From Arthrobacter_H sp048266065 (GTDB lineage: Bacteria; Actinomycetota; Actinomycetes; Actinomycetales; Micrococcaceae): a DNA stretch of 64,000 nucleotides. The notes under the pieces were generated by a model. The model was not told where the DNA came from, did not search any database, and saw only the letters and a list, made by a program, of their open reading frames with translations. The stretch spans positions 85,987-149,986 of the forward strand of contig NZ_JBLXAH010000009.1 in assembly GCF_048266065.1 (NCBI RefSeq), read 5' to 3'. Both the position numbers and the translations under genes were made by a program. Below, piece by piece: positions 34,584 through 43,810 of the stretch; position 1 is the first letter of the stretch, and each line of letters opens with the position of its first letter.

Positions 34584-36014
34584 TCACATTCCGTTGGAGG
34601 CATGCGTTAGCTGGGCCGCCAGGGCGAGCAGATCGCGTTCCGATCCATTCGCCCCAGTCAGCTGGATGCCCATGGACAACCCGTTCGGTGTGTGCAGCGT
34701 CGGCACGGTGACCGCCGGGGTCCCGGCGACATTGACCACCGAGGTGTACGGCGTATAACGGCACTGCAACTCGTAGTCGAAGTCGGCATCGTGTTGGGTG
34801 TACCAGCCGATCGGCCGCGGGGTCTGCGCCATGGCGGGCGTCAACACGGCGTCGTAGCGGCCCCATTGGGCCCGGCAGTCCTCGGCGATCTTCTGCAGGA
34901 TGGCGGCGGCCTCGCGTTTGTCCGCCTCGGGGCGGGCGATGGCCCGGGCCCTGAACGTGCGGGTGAGCTCCATCAGCGCCGGTGCTGCCTCCTCCGGCAG
35001 GCCCGCCTCGGCCAGTCCCGCCGTCCAGATGGCCTGGAAGGCCTCCGGGTAGCGGTTGTCGTACCGGATGTCGGCCTCCTCGACCCGGTGCCCGGCCGCT
35101 TCCAGCATCTCCACCCCGGCCTGCAGGGCCGCTTCGGCGGTGGGGTCCAGGGTGATCGGGTAGCGGCCGTCGAACGGCGAGGCGCGGGTCAGCCCGATCC
35201 GCAACGGGCGGCCGTCGGCCGGACGTGCGCGCCGTGCTGCTTCCAGATATCCGCCGGTGCCGGTCATCGCCTCCAGCAGCAATCCGGCATCCTCGGCGGT
35301 GCGCGTCAGCGGGCCGGAGACCACGAAGCGTGGTGCGCCGAACCGATCCACCCGTCCGTTGGCCAGGTCGGCGGGAACCGTTCCGAACCCCGGCTTCAAG
35401 CCGATGAGGCCGCACGCCGACGCCGGGATGCGGACCGAGCCGCCCCCATCGTTCCCGGGGGCGAAGGGCAGCAGGCGTGCCGCGACCGCCGCAGCGCTGC
35501 CACCCGATGAACCGCCGGGGGACAACGTGGGATCCAACGGGTTGCGGGCCGGCGGGGCGATGAGGTTCTCCGAATAGCAGTTCAGCCCGAACTCGGGGAT
35601 CTGCGTCTTGCCCAGCGACAGGGCACCCGCGGCACGCAGCCGGGCCACCAGCGGGCTGTCCTCGCTCGCCGTCGGGTGCGGGACGGCGGCGCTGCCGAAC
35701 GTGGTCGGCACGCCCTGGACGTCCCAGAGGTCCTTGTAGGCCAGCGGCATCCCGTGCAGTGCGGGCAGGGGGGAGCCGGTCGCCCGGGCCCGCGCACCGG
35801 CGTCGTCAGCGGCGTCGGCGTCGGCCAGTGCCCGCTCCGCGGTCACGGTGGTGAAGCTGCCCAGCCGCGGATTCTGCTCCTGGATCCGGGCCAGGAAGTG
35901 TTCGGTGGCCTCCCGGGAGGACACCTCGCCGGAGGCGATCAGGTCCCGGAGTTCGACGGCGGTGCGATCGTGCAGTGCCCCGCTGGCGGTGGCCGGGTGG
36001 TCGGCGGCGCCCAT
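34584..36014 (-). CDS. Amidase-signature family protein, 476 aa
   Basis: Hydrolyses an amide with the Ser-cisSer-Lys triad. Lys is in AYKDLW (K94), the cis-Ser in GGSSGGS (S170) and the nucleophile in DGGGSVRIP (S193). The remainder has the usual length and order, including an RIGLTRASPFDGRYP segment and a C-terminal substrate loop. It is soluble, with no signal. Its ATG overlaps the AarF stop by one base (TGATG at 36012-36016), so expression is coupled to that kinase gene. The substrate is unknown; it is too divergent to call GatA and no gatCB is present. Confidence 0.9.
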   Translation of the reverse strand: MGAADHPATASGALHDRTAVELRDLIASGEVSSREATEHFLARIQEQNPRLGSFTTVTAERALADADAADDAGARARATGSPLPALHGMPLAYKDLWDVQGVPTTFGSAAVPHPTASEDSPLVARLRAAGALSLGKTQIPEFGLNCYSENLIAPPARNPLDPTLSPGGSSGGSAAAVAARLLPFAPGNDGGGSVRIPASACGLIGLKPGFGTVPADLANGRVDRFGAPRFVVSGPLTRTAEDAGLLLEAMTGTGGYLEAARRARPADGRPLRIGLTRASPFDGRYPITLDPTAEAALQAGVEMLEAAGHRVEEADIRYDNRYPEAFQAIWTAGLAEAGLPEEAAPALMELTRTFRARAIARPEADKREAAAILQKIAEDCRAQWGRYDAVLTPAMAQTPRPIGWYTQHDADFDYELQCRYTPYTSVVNVAGTPAVTVPTLHTPNGLSMGIQLTGANGSERDLLALAAQLTHASNGM

Positions 36015-38062
36015 CAGTGGTTTCCTCCCCTGTCGTGTTCGTCATCGCGGTCGCGTTGGAAGACCAGGACCACCGAGCGCAGCGCCAGGATGAAGCCCAT
36101 GAACAACAGCACATAGCCGAAGAACGCATGCGTCCTGACGTTTTCGGTGATGAAGGGGCCGGTGTCGGTGGTGATGAGGATGATCGCCGCCAGGGTCGCT
36201 GCGCCGGCCAGCAGGGCGACGACGACCTGCTGGACCAGCCGGTTCAGGAAGCCCCGGTCCGCGGGATGGGCCAGGACGCGGACGTTGACGGAGAGCCGGC
36301 CGCGCTCGATGTCCTCGGTGATCTTGTTCAGCCGCCGCGGCCATTCGCGCAGCGTCGGCAACAACTGCATGGCCCGGATCTCCAGTTCGTCCTTCAGGGT
36401 CCCGGGGGTGAACTGGGCGCCGATGATCTTCCGGCCGGCTTCCCGGGCCGCTGCCACGACGTTCAACGCCGGGTCGATCAGGCCCAGGGTCCCCTCCAGG
36501 GCCCCGAGGGCGCGCAGCGCGGCGGCGACCTGCGGGGGCACGGAAAAACCATGGCGGACGATCAGGGCGAACAGGGCGGTGAACATCTCCGAACCGCCGT
36601 GCCCGCCGAAGCCGTTGCGGTAGCGCACCAGCAACTGGCCCAGGGACCGCTCGAAACCGCGTTCGTCGAAGTCCTCGGGTCGGTCCAGCAACCCCAACAG
36701 GGCATCGGTGGCCAGCTGGTTGTCGTTCTTGTCGATGGAGAACAGCAACATGTTCAACGATTGCTGGCTCGCCGGGTCCAGCCGCCCCACGGCACCGAAG
36801 TCCAGCAGGGCCAGGCCGCCCTCGCGGGTGATGAAGATGTTGCCCGGATGCAGGTCGGCGTGGAAGACACCGTCCCCGGAGATCTGGTGCAGGGTGGCGC
36901 CAAGCAGTTCCCCGGCGAGTTCGCGCCGTCGTTCAGGGCCCCACTGCTGGAGGGCGGCGCCCGCGGAACCGACGGGCTGGCCGTCGAGTTCGTCCATCAC
37001 CAGCAGCCGGGGTCCGCTGAATTCGGAGTGCACGCGCGGGACGGTGACGTCGAAGTCACGCAGGGAGGATTCGATGGCCAGCATGTTCTCGGCCTCGACA
37101 CCGTAGTTCAGTTCCTCGCCGAGGGACTCGGAGAAGCCGTGGGCCAGGGTCGAGACGCCGAGGCGGCGGGCCCAGGGGGCGGAACGCTCCAGCCAGCCGG
37201 CGATCTGCACGACGATGGCCCGGTCGCGTTCGACCTGCTTCAGGGCCGAGGGACGCTGGACCTTGACCACCACGCGGGTGCCGTCATGGAGGGTGGCGCG
37301 GTGCACCTGGGCGACCGAGGCGGAGGCCAGGGGTTCGTGGTCGATGGACGCGAACGCCTCCTGGGGCGGCAGGCCCAGGCTCTCGGCCAGGGCCGCCTCC
37401 ATGACGGGCCAGGGTTCCGGCGTCGCCTGCGTCTGCAGGTGGGACAGTTCGCGGATGTAGGGCTCGGAGAGCAGGTCGCGGCGGGCGGAGAGCATCTGGC
37501 CCAGCTTCACGAACGTCACGCCGGCCTCGTTCAGTGCCTCGCGCAGGGCGCGCGCCGTCTGGTCCTCGCGGGCCTCGGCGTGCCGCCGGTTCAGGCCCCG
37601 TGCCTGGGCCAGCAGTCCGTGGCGGACCGCAATGCGCATGACCTGGAAGTACCGGGCGCTGTGCGAACGGCGCGTCTTCCAGCCGGTGAACAGGCGGACC
37701 GGGGAGGGCAGGGTACCGGTGGGGAAGGTGATCTCCAGGACCATCAGCAGGGCCACCCCGAGGGCGAAGACCCAGATCAGGGCCAGCGCGGCGAACATCA
37801 GCGCGACGGCGGGGGAGACCTGCAACTGCGTCCCGTCCTGGACGTAGGCCGCCCGGAAGAGATAGCGCACCACGAAGCTCAGCCCCAGCGACATGAGCAG
37901 CCCGACGGCGATGGACCGGGGCCAGCCCACCGGGACCCCGAGCACGCGGCGGGAGACACCGGCGACGATCCACGCCTGCAGGCCCAGGAACACCGCGCCG
38001 AGGACGACTGTCAACGTCCAGCCGACGCCGTCCAACGCTGCCATGCCGGTAGCGGATTCCAT
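36014..38062 (-). CDS. ABC1/AarF/UbiB-family atypical kinase, 682 aa
   Basis: The N-terminal 120 residues contain about four hydrophobic segments. The UbiB kinase core follows: FVKLGQMLSARRDLL (KxGQ motif), SASVAQVHRATL (Ala-rich nucleotide loop), VVVKVQRP (ATP lysine), FHADLHPGNIF (catalytic loop) and LLDFGAVG. Two further membrane helices are at the C-terminus (about 620-670). This family supports isoprenoid-quinone or membrane-lipid metabolism. Its exact role in menaquinone-using actinobacteria is unclear. AAGGG lies upstream of ATG 38062. It is divergent from the rhodanese-pheA pair. Confidence 0.88.
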   Translation of the reverse strand: MESATGMAALDGVGWTLTVVLGAVFLGLQAWIVAGVSRRVLGVPVGWPRSIAVGLLMSLGLSFVVRYLFRAAYVQDGTQLQVSPAVALMFAALALIWVFALGVALLMVLEITFPTGTLPSPVRLFTGWKTRRSHSARYFQVMRIAVRHGLLAQARGLNRRHAEAREDQTARALREALNEAGVTFVKLGQMLSARRDLLSEPYIRELSHLQTQATPEPWPVMEAALAESLGLPPQEAFASIDHEPLASASVAQVHRATLHDGTRVVVKVQRPSALKQVERDRAIVVQIAGWLERSAPWARRLGVSTLAHGFSESLGEELNYGVEAENMLAIESSLRDFDVTVPRVHSEFSGPRLLVMDELDGQPVGSAGAALQQWGPERRRELAGELLGATLHQISGDGVFHADLHPGNIFITREGGLALLDFGAVGRLDPASQQSLNMLLFSIDKNDNQLATDALLGLLDRPEDFDERGFERSLGQLLVRYRNGFGGHGGSEMFTALFALIVRHGFSVPPQVAAALRALGALEGTLGLIDPALNVVAAAREAGRKIIGAQFTPGTLKDELEIRAMQLLPTLREWPRRLNKITEDIERGRLSVNVRVLAHPADRGFLNRLVQQVVVALLAGAATLAAIILITTDTGPFITENVRTHAFFGYVLLFMGFILALRSVVLVFQRDRDDEHDRGGNH

Positions 38063-38145
38063 AGCGGCCCTTCATCTTTCGGGGGAGCGGTCCGTACCCA
38101 CTATAGGCTGGGGGCCTCAGCAGGAAACCGCAGGAAGGATGGACC

Positions 38146-38472
38146 ATGAGCGAGTTCGAGACGGTCGAGGTGACCGGTGTTCCGGCCGGTGCGAAGGTGC
38201 TGGATGTCCGCGAGGACTACGAGTGGGTCGAGGGCCACGCGGCGGGGGCCGTGCACATCCCGATGGGGGAGCTGCCCGCGCGCCTGGAGGAGCTGGACCC
38301 GGACGAGGACACCTACGTCATCTGCCGCACCGGCGGGCGTTCGGCCCAGGTGGCCGGATGGCTGGTCGGGCAGGGGTACACCGCGTTCAACATCGCAGGT
38401 GGCAGCGGGGCCTGGCTTGAGGCCGGCCTGCCGCTGGCCAGCGAGAACGGGCAGGAGCCCACCGTCCGATGA
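38146..38472 (+). CDS. Single-domain rhodanese, 108 aa
   Basis: Cytosolic sulfurtransferase-like domain with KVLDVREDYEWVEGHAAGAVHIPMGEL and an active-site loop CRTGGRSAQVA, then a typical FNIAGGSGAWLEAGLPL end. The start ATG 38146 has AGGAAGGA upstream. Its stop overlaps the start of the prephenate dehydratase gene (ATGA at 38469-38472), coupling two functions that have no obvious link. It is the host chromosome's own rhodanese, separate from the island's two. Confidence 0.92.
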   Translation: MSEFETVEVTGVPAGAKVLDVREDYEWVEGHAAGAVHIPMGELPARLEELDPDEDTYVICRTGGRSAQVAGWLVGQGYTAFNIAGGSGAWLEAGLPLASENGQEPTVR

Positions 38473-39404
38473 AGTACACCTACCTGGGGCCGGCGGGGAC
38501 GTTCACCGAACAGGCCCTGTTGCAGGTCCCGGGGGTCCAGGAGGGCGAACGCGTGCCCGCCACGAGCGTGAACCTGGCCCTGCAGCTGGTGCGCGACGGC
38601 GACGCCGACGCGGCCATGGTGCCGATCGAGAATTCGGTCGAAGGCGGGGTCTCGGCGACGCTCGATGCCATCGCCCGGGGTGGGGCCCTGCAGATCGTCC
38701 GTGAGGTCCTGGTGCCGATCACGTTCGTGCTGGTGGCCCGGGAGGGCATCACCGACGTGTCCCAGATCAGGACCGTATCGACACATGGCCACGCGATCGC
38801 CCAGTGCCGGGGGTGGGTCGAAACCCATCTGCCGGGGGCCGAGTTCGTTCCGGCATCCTCGACGGCCGCCGGCGCCCTGGGCCTGCTGGACCCCGACTGC
38901 CGCTACGATGCGGCCATCTGCTCGCCCCTGGTGCTCGAGCAGAACCCGCTGAACCTGGTGCGGCGCGGTGTGGAGGACAACACCGGGGCGGTCACGCGCT
39001 TCGTGCTGGTCACCCGCCCGGGAGCCGTCCCGCCGCCGACGGGAAACGACAAGACGACGGTGGTCATTCCGTTGCCCGAGGACCATCCGGGGGCACTGAT
39101 GGGCATCCTGGAGCAATTCGCCGCCCGCGGGGTCAACCTCAGCCGGATCGAATCGCGTCCCACGGGCCAGGGCCTGGGGTCCTACTTCTTCTCCGTCGAC
39201 GTCGAGGGGCACCTCGCCGAGGCCCGGGTGGCCGATGCCCTGGCCGGGTTGCACCGGATCAGCCCCGACATCCGGTTCCTGGGGTCCTACCCCAGCGCGA
39301 CGGAACTGGACCAGCCGGCTCCTTCGCCGGCCCGGCACAACACCGACGAGGCGTTTGCCCGGGCCCATGCGTGGGTCAGGATGCTGCGGGGACACGGCGC
39401 CTGA
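38469..39404 (+). CDS. pheA: Prephenate dehydratase, 311 aa
   Basis: Converts prephenate to phenylpyruvate in phenylalanine synthesis. Catalytic domain: YTYLGPAGTFTEQAL, MVPIENSVEGGVSATLD, and GAVTRFVLV with the T-R-F active-site motif. The C-terminal ACT domain has KTTVVIPLPEDHPGALMGILEQFAARGVNLSRIESRP, whose ESRP motif binds phenylalanine for feedback inhibition. The last 30 residues are an extra tail. Monofunctional, as expected in actinobacteria. Translated with the upstream rhodanese through ATGA. Confidence 0.95.
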   Translation: MKYTYLGPAGTFTEQALLQVPGVQEGERVPATSVNLALQLVRDGDADAAMVPIENSVEGGVSATLDAIARGGALQIVREVLVPITFVLVAREGITDVSQIRTVSTHGHAIAQCRGWVETHLPGAEFVPASSTAAGALGLLDPDCRYDAAICSPLVLEQNPLNLVRRGVEDNTGAVTRFVLVTRPGAVPPPTGNDKTTVVIPLPEDHPGALMGILEQFAARGVNLSRIESRPTGQGLGSYFFSVDVEGHLAEARVADALAGLHRISPDIRFLGSYPSATELDQPAPSPARHNTDEAFARAHAWVRMLRGHGA

Positions 39405-39428
39405 GCCCTGCGGGCCGGCCGGGGCCTG

Positions 39429-40481
39429 TCAGTAGGCCGGGACGCGGACCCTGAGCCCGAGGGGCACGGTGGTCACCGTGACCGCCCGGATCTCGCCGGT
39501 GGTGTCCCCATCGAGCTGGGAACCGATGTCCTCCTGGGCCTCGATGCGGATCCGCTTCGCCTGGAAGTATTCGATGACGGGGATGGCGCGCCGGTGCCGC
39601 AGCGCGGTCTTCGCCGCGATCCACGCCCACCCCACCGCGGACCGGGGGCTCATGACCACCAGGTCCAGCACCCCGTCGTCGACCTTGGCGTCGGGGACGA
39701 AGTCGAGTCCGGCCTGCAGCTTCCCGGCGTTGGCGAAGATCACCGAGCGGATATTGCGCTCCAGGGGTTCGCCGTCGTCCAGGGTGATGGTCACCGGCCG
39801 CCGCTTGCCCGGCAGGTGGCGCATCCCGGCCTCGGCGTAGGCCAGTGGGCCGACCATCGCCTTGAGGTCATCACGGGTGTCGGCCATCATCTCCGCGTCG
39901 GTGCCGATGCCGGCCATGACCAGGAAGATGTTGGTGTCGGTGGTGCCGTCGGTCCGCTCCAACTCGATCCGGGCGGCGTCGATGCCGCGGGTGCGCCCCT
40001 GCAGCGCCGTGTGCACGCAGGCGCCCAGGTCCTCGACGTCGAATCCGAGGTTGCGGGCCAGCAGGTTTCCGGTTCCCAGGGGCAGGATCCCCAGGGAGGC
40101 CCGGGTGCCGGTGAGGACCTCGCCGACGGCGCGGACCGTCCCGTCGCCACCCGCGGCGATGACGATCTCGCAGCCGCCATCCAGTGCCTGGCGGGCCATC
40201 CCGTAACCGGGGTCCTCGACAGTGGTCTCCAGGACCAGGGGCTCATCCAGCCCCGCGGACGCCCACGCGAGCAACAGGGCAGAACGCGTGGAATCGGCGT
40301 CGGGCTTGGAGGGGTTGATCACCACCGCGGTGCGGGACGTGCTGGCCAGGGCGTCGGAGACCACGGGGGTCGAGGCGATGCCGTGGACCTTGACCCGCAG
40401 GCGACCGACGGCGACCAGGCTTGCCGCCGCGATGAGCAGGGCGACGACGACAAGGATGAGTGAGAGGTATTCGATGGTCAT
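39429..40481 (-). CDS. Diacylglycerol kinase-family lipid kinase, 350 aa
   Basis: One N-terminal membrane helix (about 5-25) is followed by a DAGK catalytic domain: RTAVVINPSKPDADSTR, EIVIAAGGDGTVRAVGEVLTGTRASLGILPLGTGNLLARNLG (the GGDGT and GTGNxxAR motifs), and the C-terminal lipid-kinase domain with DDGVLDLVVMSPRSAVGW. It phosphorylates a lipid alcohol at the membrane. ATG 40481 retains the membrane anchor. It is divergent from serS with 40 bp between starts. Confidence 0.88.
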   Translation of the reverse strand: MTIEYLSLILVVVALLIAAASLVAVGRLRVKVHGIASTPVVSDALASTSRTAVVINPSKPDADSTRSALLLAWASAGLDEPLVLETTVEDPGYGMARQALDGGCEIVIAAGGDGTVRAVGEVLTGTRASLGILPLGTGNLLARNLGFDVEDLGACVHTALQGRTRGIDAARIELERTDGTTDTNIFLVMAGIGTDAEMMADTRDDLKAMVGPLAYAEAGMRHLPGKRRPVTITLDDGEPLERNIRSVIFANAGKLQAGLDFVPDAKVDDGVLDLVVMSPRSAVGWAWIAAKTALRHRRAIPVIEYFQAKRIRIEAQEDIGSQLDGDTTGEIRAVTVTTVPLGLRVRVPAY

Positions 40482-40521
40482 GGTGCCCCTTACGATAGCG
40501 GGGATTCGGTAACCTGTTGTG

Positions 40522-41808
40522 GTGATCGACGTTAAAGAGCTCGTAGAGCAGCCCGCAGCATTCCGTGACTCCCAGCGCTTCCGTGGTGCCGACGAATCAG
40601 TGGTGGATCGGATCATCGCCGCCGACGCAGCCCGGCGCAACGCCATCACCAGTTTCGAGAACCTGCGGGCCGAGCAGAACGCGTTCGGCAAGAAGGTCGC
40701 CGCCGCGAAGGGCGAGGAGAAGGCTGCCCTGCTGGCCGAGGTGAAGGAACTCGCGGCACGGGTGAAGGCCGAACAGGCGACCGCCGACGCCGCCGCGGAC
40801 GAGCTGACTGCGCTGCAGCGCTCCGTGCCCAACCTCATCCAGGAAGGTGCCCCCGCCGGGGGCGAGGACGACTTCACCGTCGTGAAGACCGTGGGCACGC
40901 CCCGCGATTTCACCGCCGACGGCTTCGAGCCGCGTGACCACCTGGAACTGGGCGAGCTGCTCGGGGCCATCGACATGGAACGCGGCGCCAAGGTCTCCGG
41001 CTCGCGCTTCTACTTCCTCAAGGGCGTCGGCGCCCGGCTGGAAATCGCCCTGCTGAACATGGCGCTGGACCAGGCGGTGTCCAACGGCTTCATCCCGATG
41101 ATCACCCCGACGCTGGTCCGCCCCGAGACCATGCAGGGCACCGGGTTCGATGTGGAGCACGACGACGAGATCTACCGGCTCGAACGCGACGACCTCTACC
41201 TGACCGGCACCTCGGAGGTCGCGCTCGCCGGCTACCACGCCGACGAGATCCTCGACCTCTCCGCCGGACCCACCCGCTACGCCGGCTGGTCCTCCTGCTA
41301 CCGGCGCGAGGCCGGATCCGCCGGGAAGGACACCCGCGGCATCATCCGCGTCCACCAGTTCAACAAGCTGGAGATGTTCGTCTACTGCTCCGTCGAGGAC
41401 GCCGCCGCCGAGCACCAGCGGCTGCTGGCCTGGGAAGAGGAGATGCTGGCCAAGGTCGAACTGCCCTACCGGGTCATCGACACGGCGGCCGGCGACCTGG
41501 GCATGAGTGCGGCCCGCAAGTTCGACTGCGAGGCCTGGGTCCCCACGCAGGATGCCTACCGCGAGCTGACCTCCACCTCGAACTGCACCACGTTCCAGGC
41601 CCGTCGACTGAACATCCGCGAACGCTCCGTCGGCGCCGACGGCAAGCCGGGCAAGACCCGCGCCGTGGCCACCCTCAACGGCACCCTGGCGACGACCCGG
41701 TGGATCGTGGCGATCCTGGAACACCACCAGAACGCCGACGGATCCGTCAATGTGCCCGCCGCGCTGCGCCCGTACTTGGGCGGACTGGAGGTCCTGCCGG
41801 TCCTCTGA
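40522..41808 (+). CDS. serS: Serine--tRNA ligase, 428 aa
   Basis: Class II synthetase. The N-terminal coiled-coil arm (about 30-105, with FENLRAEQNAFGKKVAAAKGEEKAALL) contacts the long variable arm of tRNA-Ser. The core has TSEVALAGYHAD, YRREAGSAGKDTRGIIRVHQFNKLEMF (motif 2) and TSTSNCTTFQARRLNIR with the motif 3 region after it. Two GTG codons are in frame (40519 and 40522). The second gives the usual start VIDVKELVE and is chosen. A hairpin at 41826-41859 closes the gene. Confidence 0.96.
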   Translation: MIDVKELVEQPAAFRDSQRFRGADESVVDRIIAADAARRNAITSFENLRAEQNAFGKKVAAAKGEEKAALLAEVKELAARVKAEQATADAAADELTALQRSVPNLIQEGAPAGGEDDFTVVKTVGTPRDFTADGFEPRDHLELGELLGAIDMERGAKVSGSRFYFLKGVGARLEIALLNMALDQAVSNGFIPMITPTLVRPETMQGTGFDVEHDDEIYRLERDDLYLTGTSEVALAGYHADEILDLSAGPTRYAGWSSCYRREAGSAGKDTRGIIRVHQFNKLEMFVYCSVEDAAAEHQRLLAWEEEMLAKVELPYRVIDTAAGDLGMSAARKFDCEAWVPTQDAYRELTSTSNCTTFQARRLNIRERSVGADGKPGKTRAVATLNGTLATTRWIVAILEHHQNADGSVNVPAALRPYLGGLEVLPVL

Positions 41809-41825
41809 CCTGCAGTCCACCCGTG

Positions 41826-41859
41826 CGGCGCGTCCGTCCCCGAGGGGGCGGGCGCGCCG
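41826..41859 (+). terminator. Hairpin after serS
   Basis: CGGCGCG (41826-41832) pairs with CGCGCCG (41853-41859), and the stem continues inward with wobble pairs to CCC/GGG around a CGAG loop, about 15 bp in all. A clear T-run is absent; TTCTTT follows 15 bases later. Confidence 0.55.
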
Positions 41860-41957
41860 TCGGTTAACCGGTTCTTTGCCGAAGTGTTCGAAGACGTTCA
41901 CCGTCGACTGTGACCCGGTCGATGTCCATCCGCCGGCGGGAATGTTTGACTAGAGTC

Positions 41958-42794
41958 ATGACCATGACATTGAATACCGGCACCGAAGACCGGCGACTGA
42001 CCACCCACCAGAAGATGGTGTGCCTGGACGTTGACGGCACGCTCGTTGACCACGACGGACACATGTCCGATGCCGTCCGGGAGGCCGCCCGCGGCATCGT
42101 CGACGCCGGCCACGAGGTGATCGTCTCCACCGGCCGCTCCCTCGGGGCCACGCTGCCCGTCGTCCAGCTCTTGGGCATCGACACCGGGTATGCGGTCTGC
42201 AGCAACGGCGGCGTGACGGTGCGCATCGACACCACCTTGCCGAACGGGTACCAGGTGCTGGACCGCAGGACCTTCGACCCGGCCCCGGCCCTGCGTGCCC
42301 TGCGCGATGCGCTGCCGACCGCCAAGTACGCGCTGGAGGACGACGAGGGCAACTTCCTGTCCACCGAACGCTTCCAGGACGCCAGCTTCGGCGTCGAGGC
42401 CCAGGCCGTTCCGTTCGAACGGCTCACCGAGGCGACGGCGGTGCGCCTGGTCGTGTTCTCCACCGACTCGTCCTCCGAGGAGTTCGGCGAGGCGGTCCGT
42501 GCCATTGGCCTGCACGGCGTCACCTACTCCGTCGGCTGGACCGCCTGGCTGGACATCGCAGCCGAGGGCATCACCAAGGCCAGCGCCATCGAGGCCCTGC
42601 GCGGTGAGCTGGGCTACGCCCGCCAGGACACCGTGGCCGTTGGGGACGGGCGCAACGACATCGAGATGCTCGGATGGGCCGGCCGCGGCGTGGCCATGGG
42701 GCAGGCCCCCGACGAGGTCAAGGCGGCCGCCGACGAGGTCACCGCCTCGGTCGACGAGGACGGGCTGGCGCAGGTGCTCCACAGCCTGCTGTAG
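41958..42794 (+). CDS. HAD-IIB (Cof-like) hydrolase, 278 aa
   Basis: Motif I is CLDVDGTLVDHDG, motif II VIVSTGRS, motif III Lys in GITKASAIEAL and motif IV VGDGRNDIEML, with a Cof-type cap between II and III. It is a phosphatase acting on an unknown sugar phosphate or cofactor. ATG 41958 is used; an ATG two codons later is equally possible. The DNA just upstream, including the palindrome-like CGGTTAACCG at 41861-41870, is the AT-richest in the area and probably holds the promoter. A second enzyme of the class occurs at 16226-17038. Confidence 0.87.
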   Translation: MTMTLNTGTEDRRLTTHQKMVCLDVDGTLVDHDGHMSDAVREAARGIVDAGHEVIVSTGRSLGATLPVVQLLGIDTGYAVCSNGGVTVRIDTTLPNGYQVLDRRTFDPAPALRALRDALPTAKYALEDDEGNFLSTERFQDASFGVEAQAVPFERLTEATAVRLVVFSTDSSSEEFGEAVRAIGLHGVTYSVGWTAWLDIAAEGITKASAIEALRGELGYARQDTVAVGDGRNDIEMLGWAGRGVAMGQAPDEVKAAADEVTASVDEDGLAQVLHSLL

Positions 42795-42991
42795 GCACAG
42801 CGGCCCAGGAGCCCTGTTACGGGCCGAAGAGGCCGATCACCGAATCCGCGACCTCCACCGTCACCACGATCGGCCGCCACCCCATGGGGAGCGCTCCTCC
42901 TGGGGGTGCCCCTCACGGATTGCGCCCCCCACTGGCTGGCCCCCGGTCTCCATTGACGTGTCTGGGGCCTCCGGAGTGGCCCGGACAGCGG

Positions 42992-43022
42992 TTGACCTTG
43001 ACGTAACGTCAATGAATACGCT
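42992..43022 (+). promoter_or_regulatory. MerR-type promoter with 19-bp spacer and palindromic operator
   Basis: -35 TTGACC (42992-42997) and -10 TACGCT (43017-43022) are separated by exactly 19 bp. The spacer holds a perfect palindrome TTGACGT-A-ACGTCAA (42998-43012). An overlong spacer with a central dyad is the hallmark of MerR-activated promoters. It sits 29 bp before the MerR-family gene, so the gene should be autoregulated. Confidence 0.8.
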
Positions 43023-43051
43023 GGCCTGACCGAGACGAAAGGAGGCCGGCG

Positions 43052-43810
43052 ATGGACTGGTCGATCCAGCAGATCGCTGCGCTGGCTGGCACCACCAGCC
43101 GGACCCTGCGCCACTACGACGACATCGGGTTGCTCCCGCCGAGCCGCATCGCCGCCAACGGCTACCGGCACTATGACGCCGAGGCCCTGCACCGCCTGCA
43201 ACGGATCCTGCTCCTACGCGAGCTCGGTCTGGGATTGCCCGCCATTGCGGGGATCCTTGACCGGCCAGTGGGGACCGCCGAGGCGTTGGGAGCACACGTG
43301 GACTGGCTCCGGCAGGAACGAGCCCGCCTGGACCGGCAGATCGCCTCGGTGGAACACACCATCACCACCATCACCGAAGGAGGGGTCGCGATGCCCCGGG
43401 ACATGTTTGACGGATTTGACCACACAGCGCACCGCGAGGAGGTCGAGCGACGCTGGGGGAAGGAGGCCTACACCCGTGGCGACTCCTGGTGGCGGAGCCT
43501 GGACGCCCCAGGGAAGCAGGCCTGGCAGCAGCGGGTGGCCGAACTGTCCGCCGACTGGGCCGACGCCGCCACCCGCGGCATCGACCTGGCTTCCGCCGAG
43601 GCGCAGGAGCTCGCGCGCCGGCATGTCGAATGGCTGGCCTCGGTCCCCGGAACGCCCGGTAGCGAGCCCGGCGGCAACCTGCGCGGCTACGTGACCGGCC
43701 TCGGCCAGATGTATGTCGACGATCCGCGCTTCGGGGCCAACTACGGTGGGACCGAGGGGGCGACCTTCGTGCGTGACGCGCTGGCGGTCTACGCCGAACG
43801 CGAGTTGTAG
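43052..43810 (+). CDS. MerR-family regulator with TipAS-like C-terminal domain, 252 aa
   Basis: N-terminal MerR winged helix: WSIQQIAALAGTTSRTLRHYDDIGLLPPSR, NGYRHYDAEALHRLQRILLLRELGLGL, then a coiled-coil linker (about 85-115). From about 130 a TipAS/antibiotic-binding-like all-alpha domain follows (FDGFDHTAHREEVERRWGKEAY and WADAATRGIDLASAEAQELARRHVEWL). TipA-type proteins sense thiopeptides and other ligands. GGAGGCC lies before ATG 43052. The 3' end overlaps the converging HAD gene by 22 bp. Confidence 0.9.
   Translation: MDWSIQQIAALAGTTSRTLRHYDDIGLLPPSRIAANGYRHYDAEALHRLQRILLLRELGLGLPAIAGILDRPVGTAEALGAHVDWLRQERARLDRQIASVEHTITTITEGGVAMPRDMFDGFDHTAHREEVERRWGKEAYTRGDSWWRSLDAPGKQAWQQRVAELSADWADAATRGIDLASAEAQELARRHVEWLASVPGTPGSEPGGNLRGYVTGLGQMYVDDPRFGANYGGTEGATFVRDALAVYAEREL

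Noticed and set aside
35975..38149. A 724-codon plus-strand open frame opposite the UbiB-family gene.
   Set aside because: The minus-strand protein has intact UbiB motifs; the plus frame is Gln/Gly/Asp-rich with no domain.
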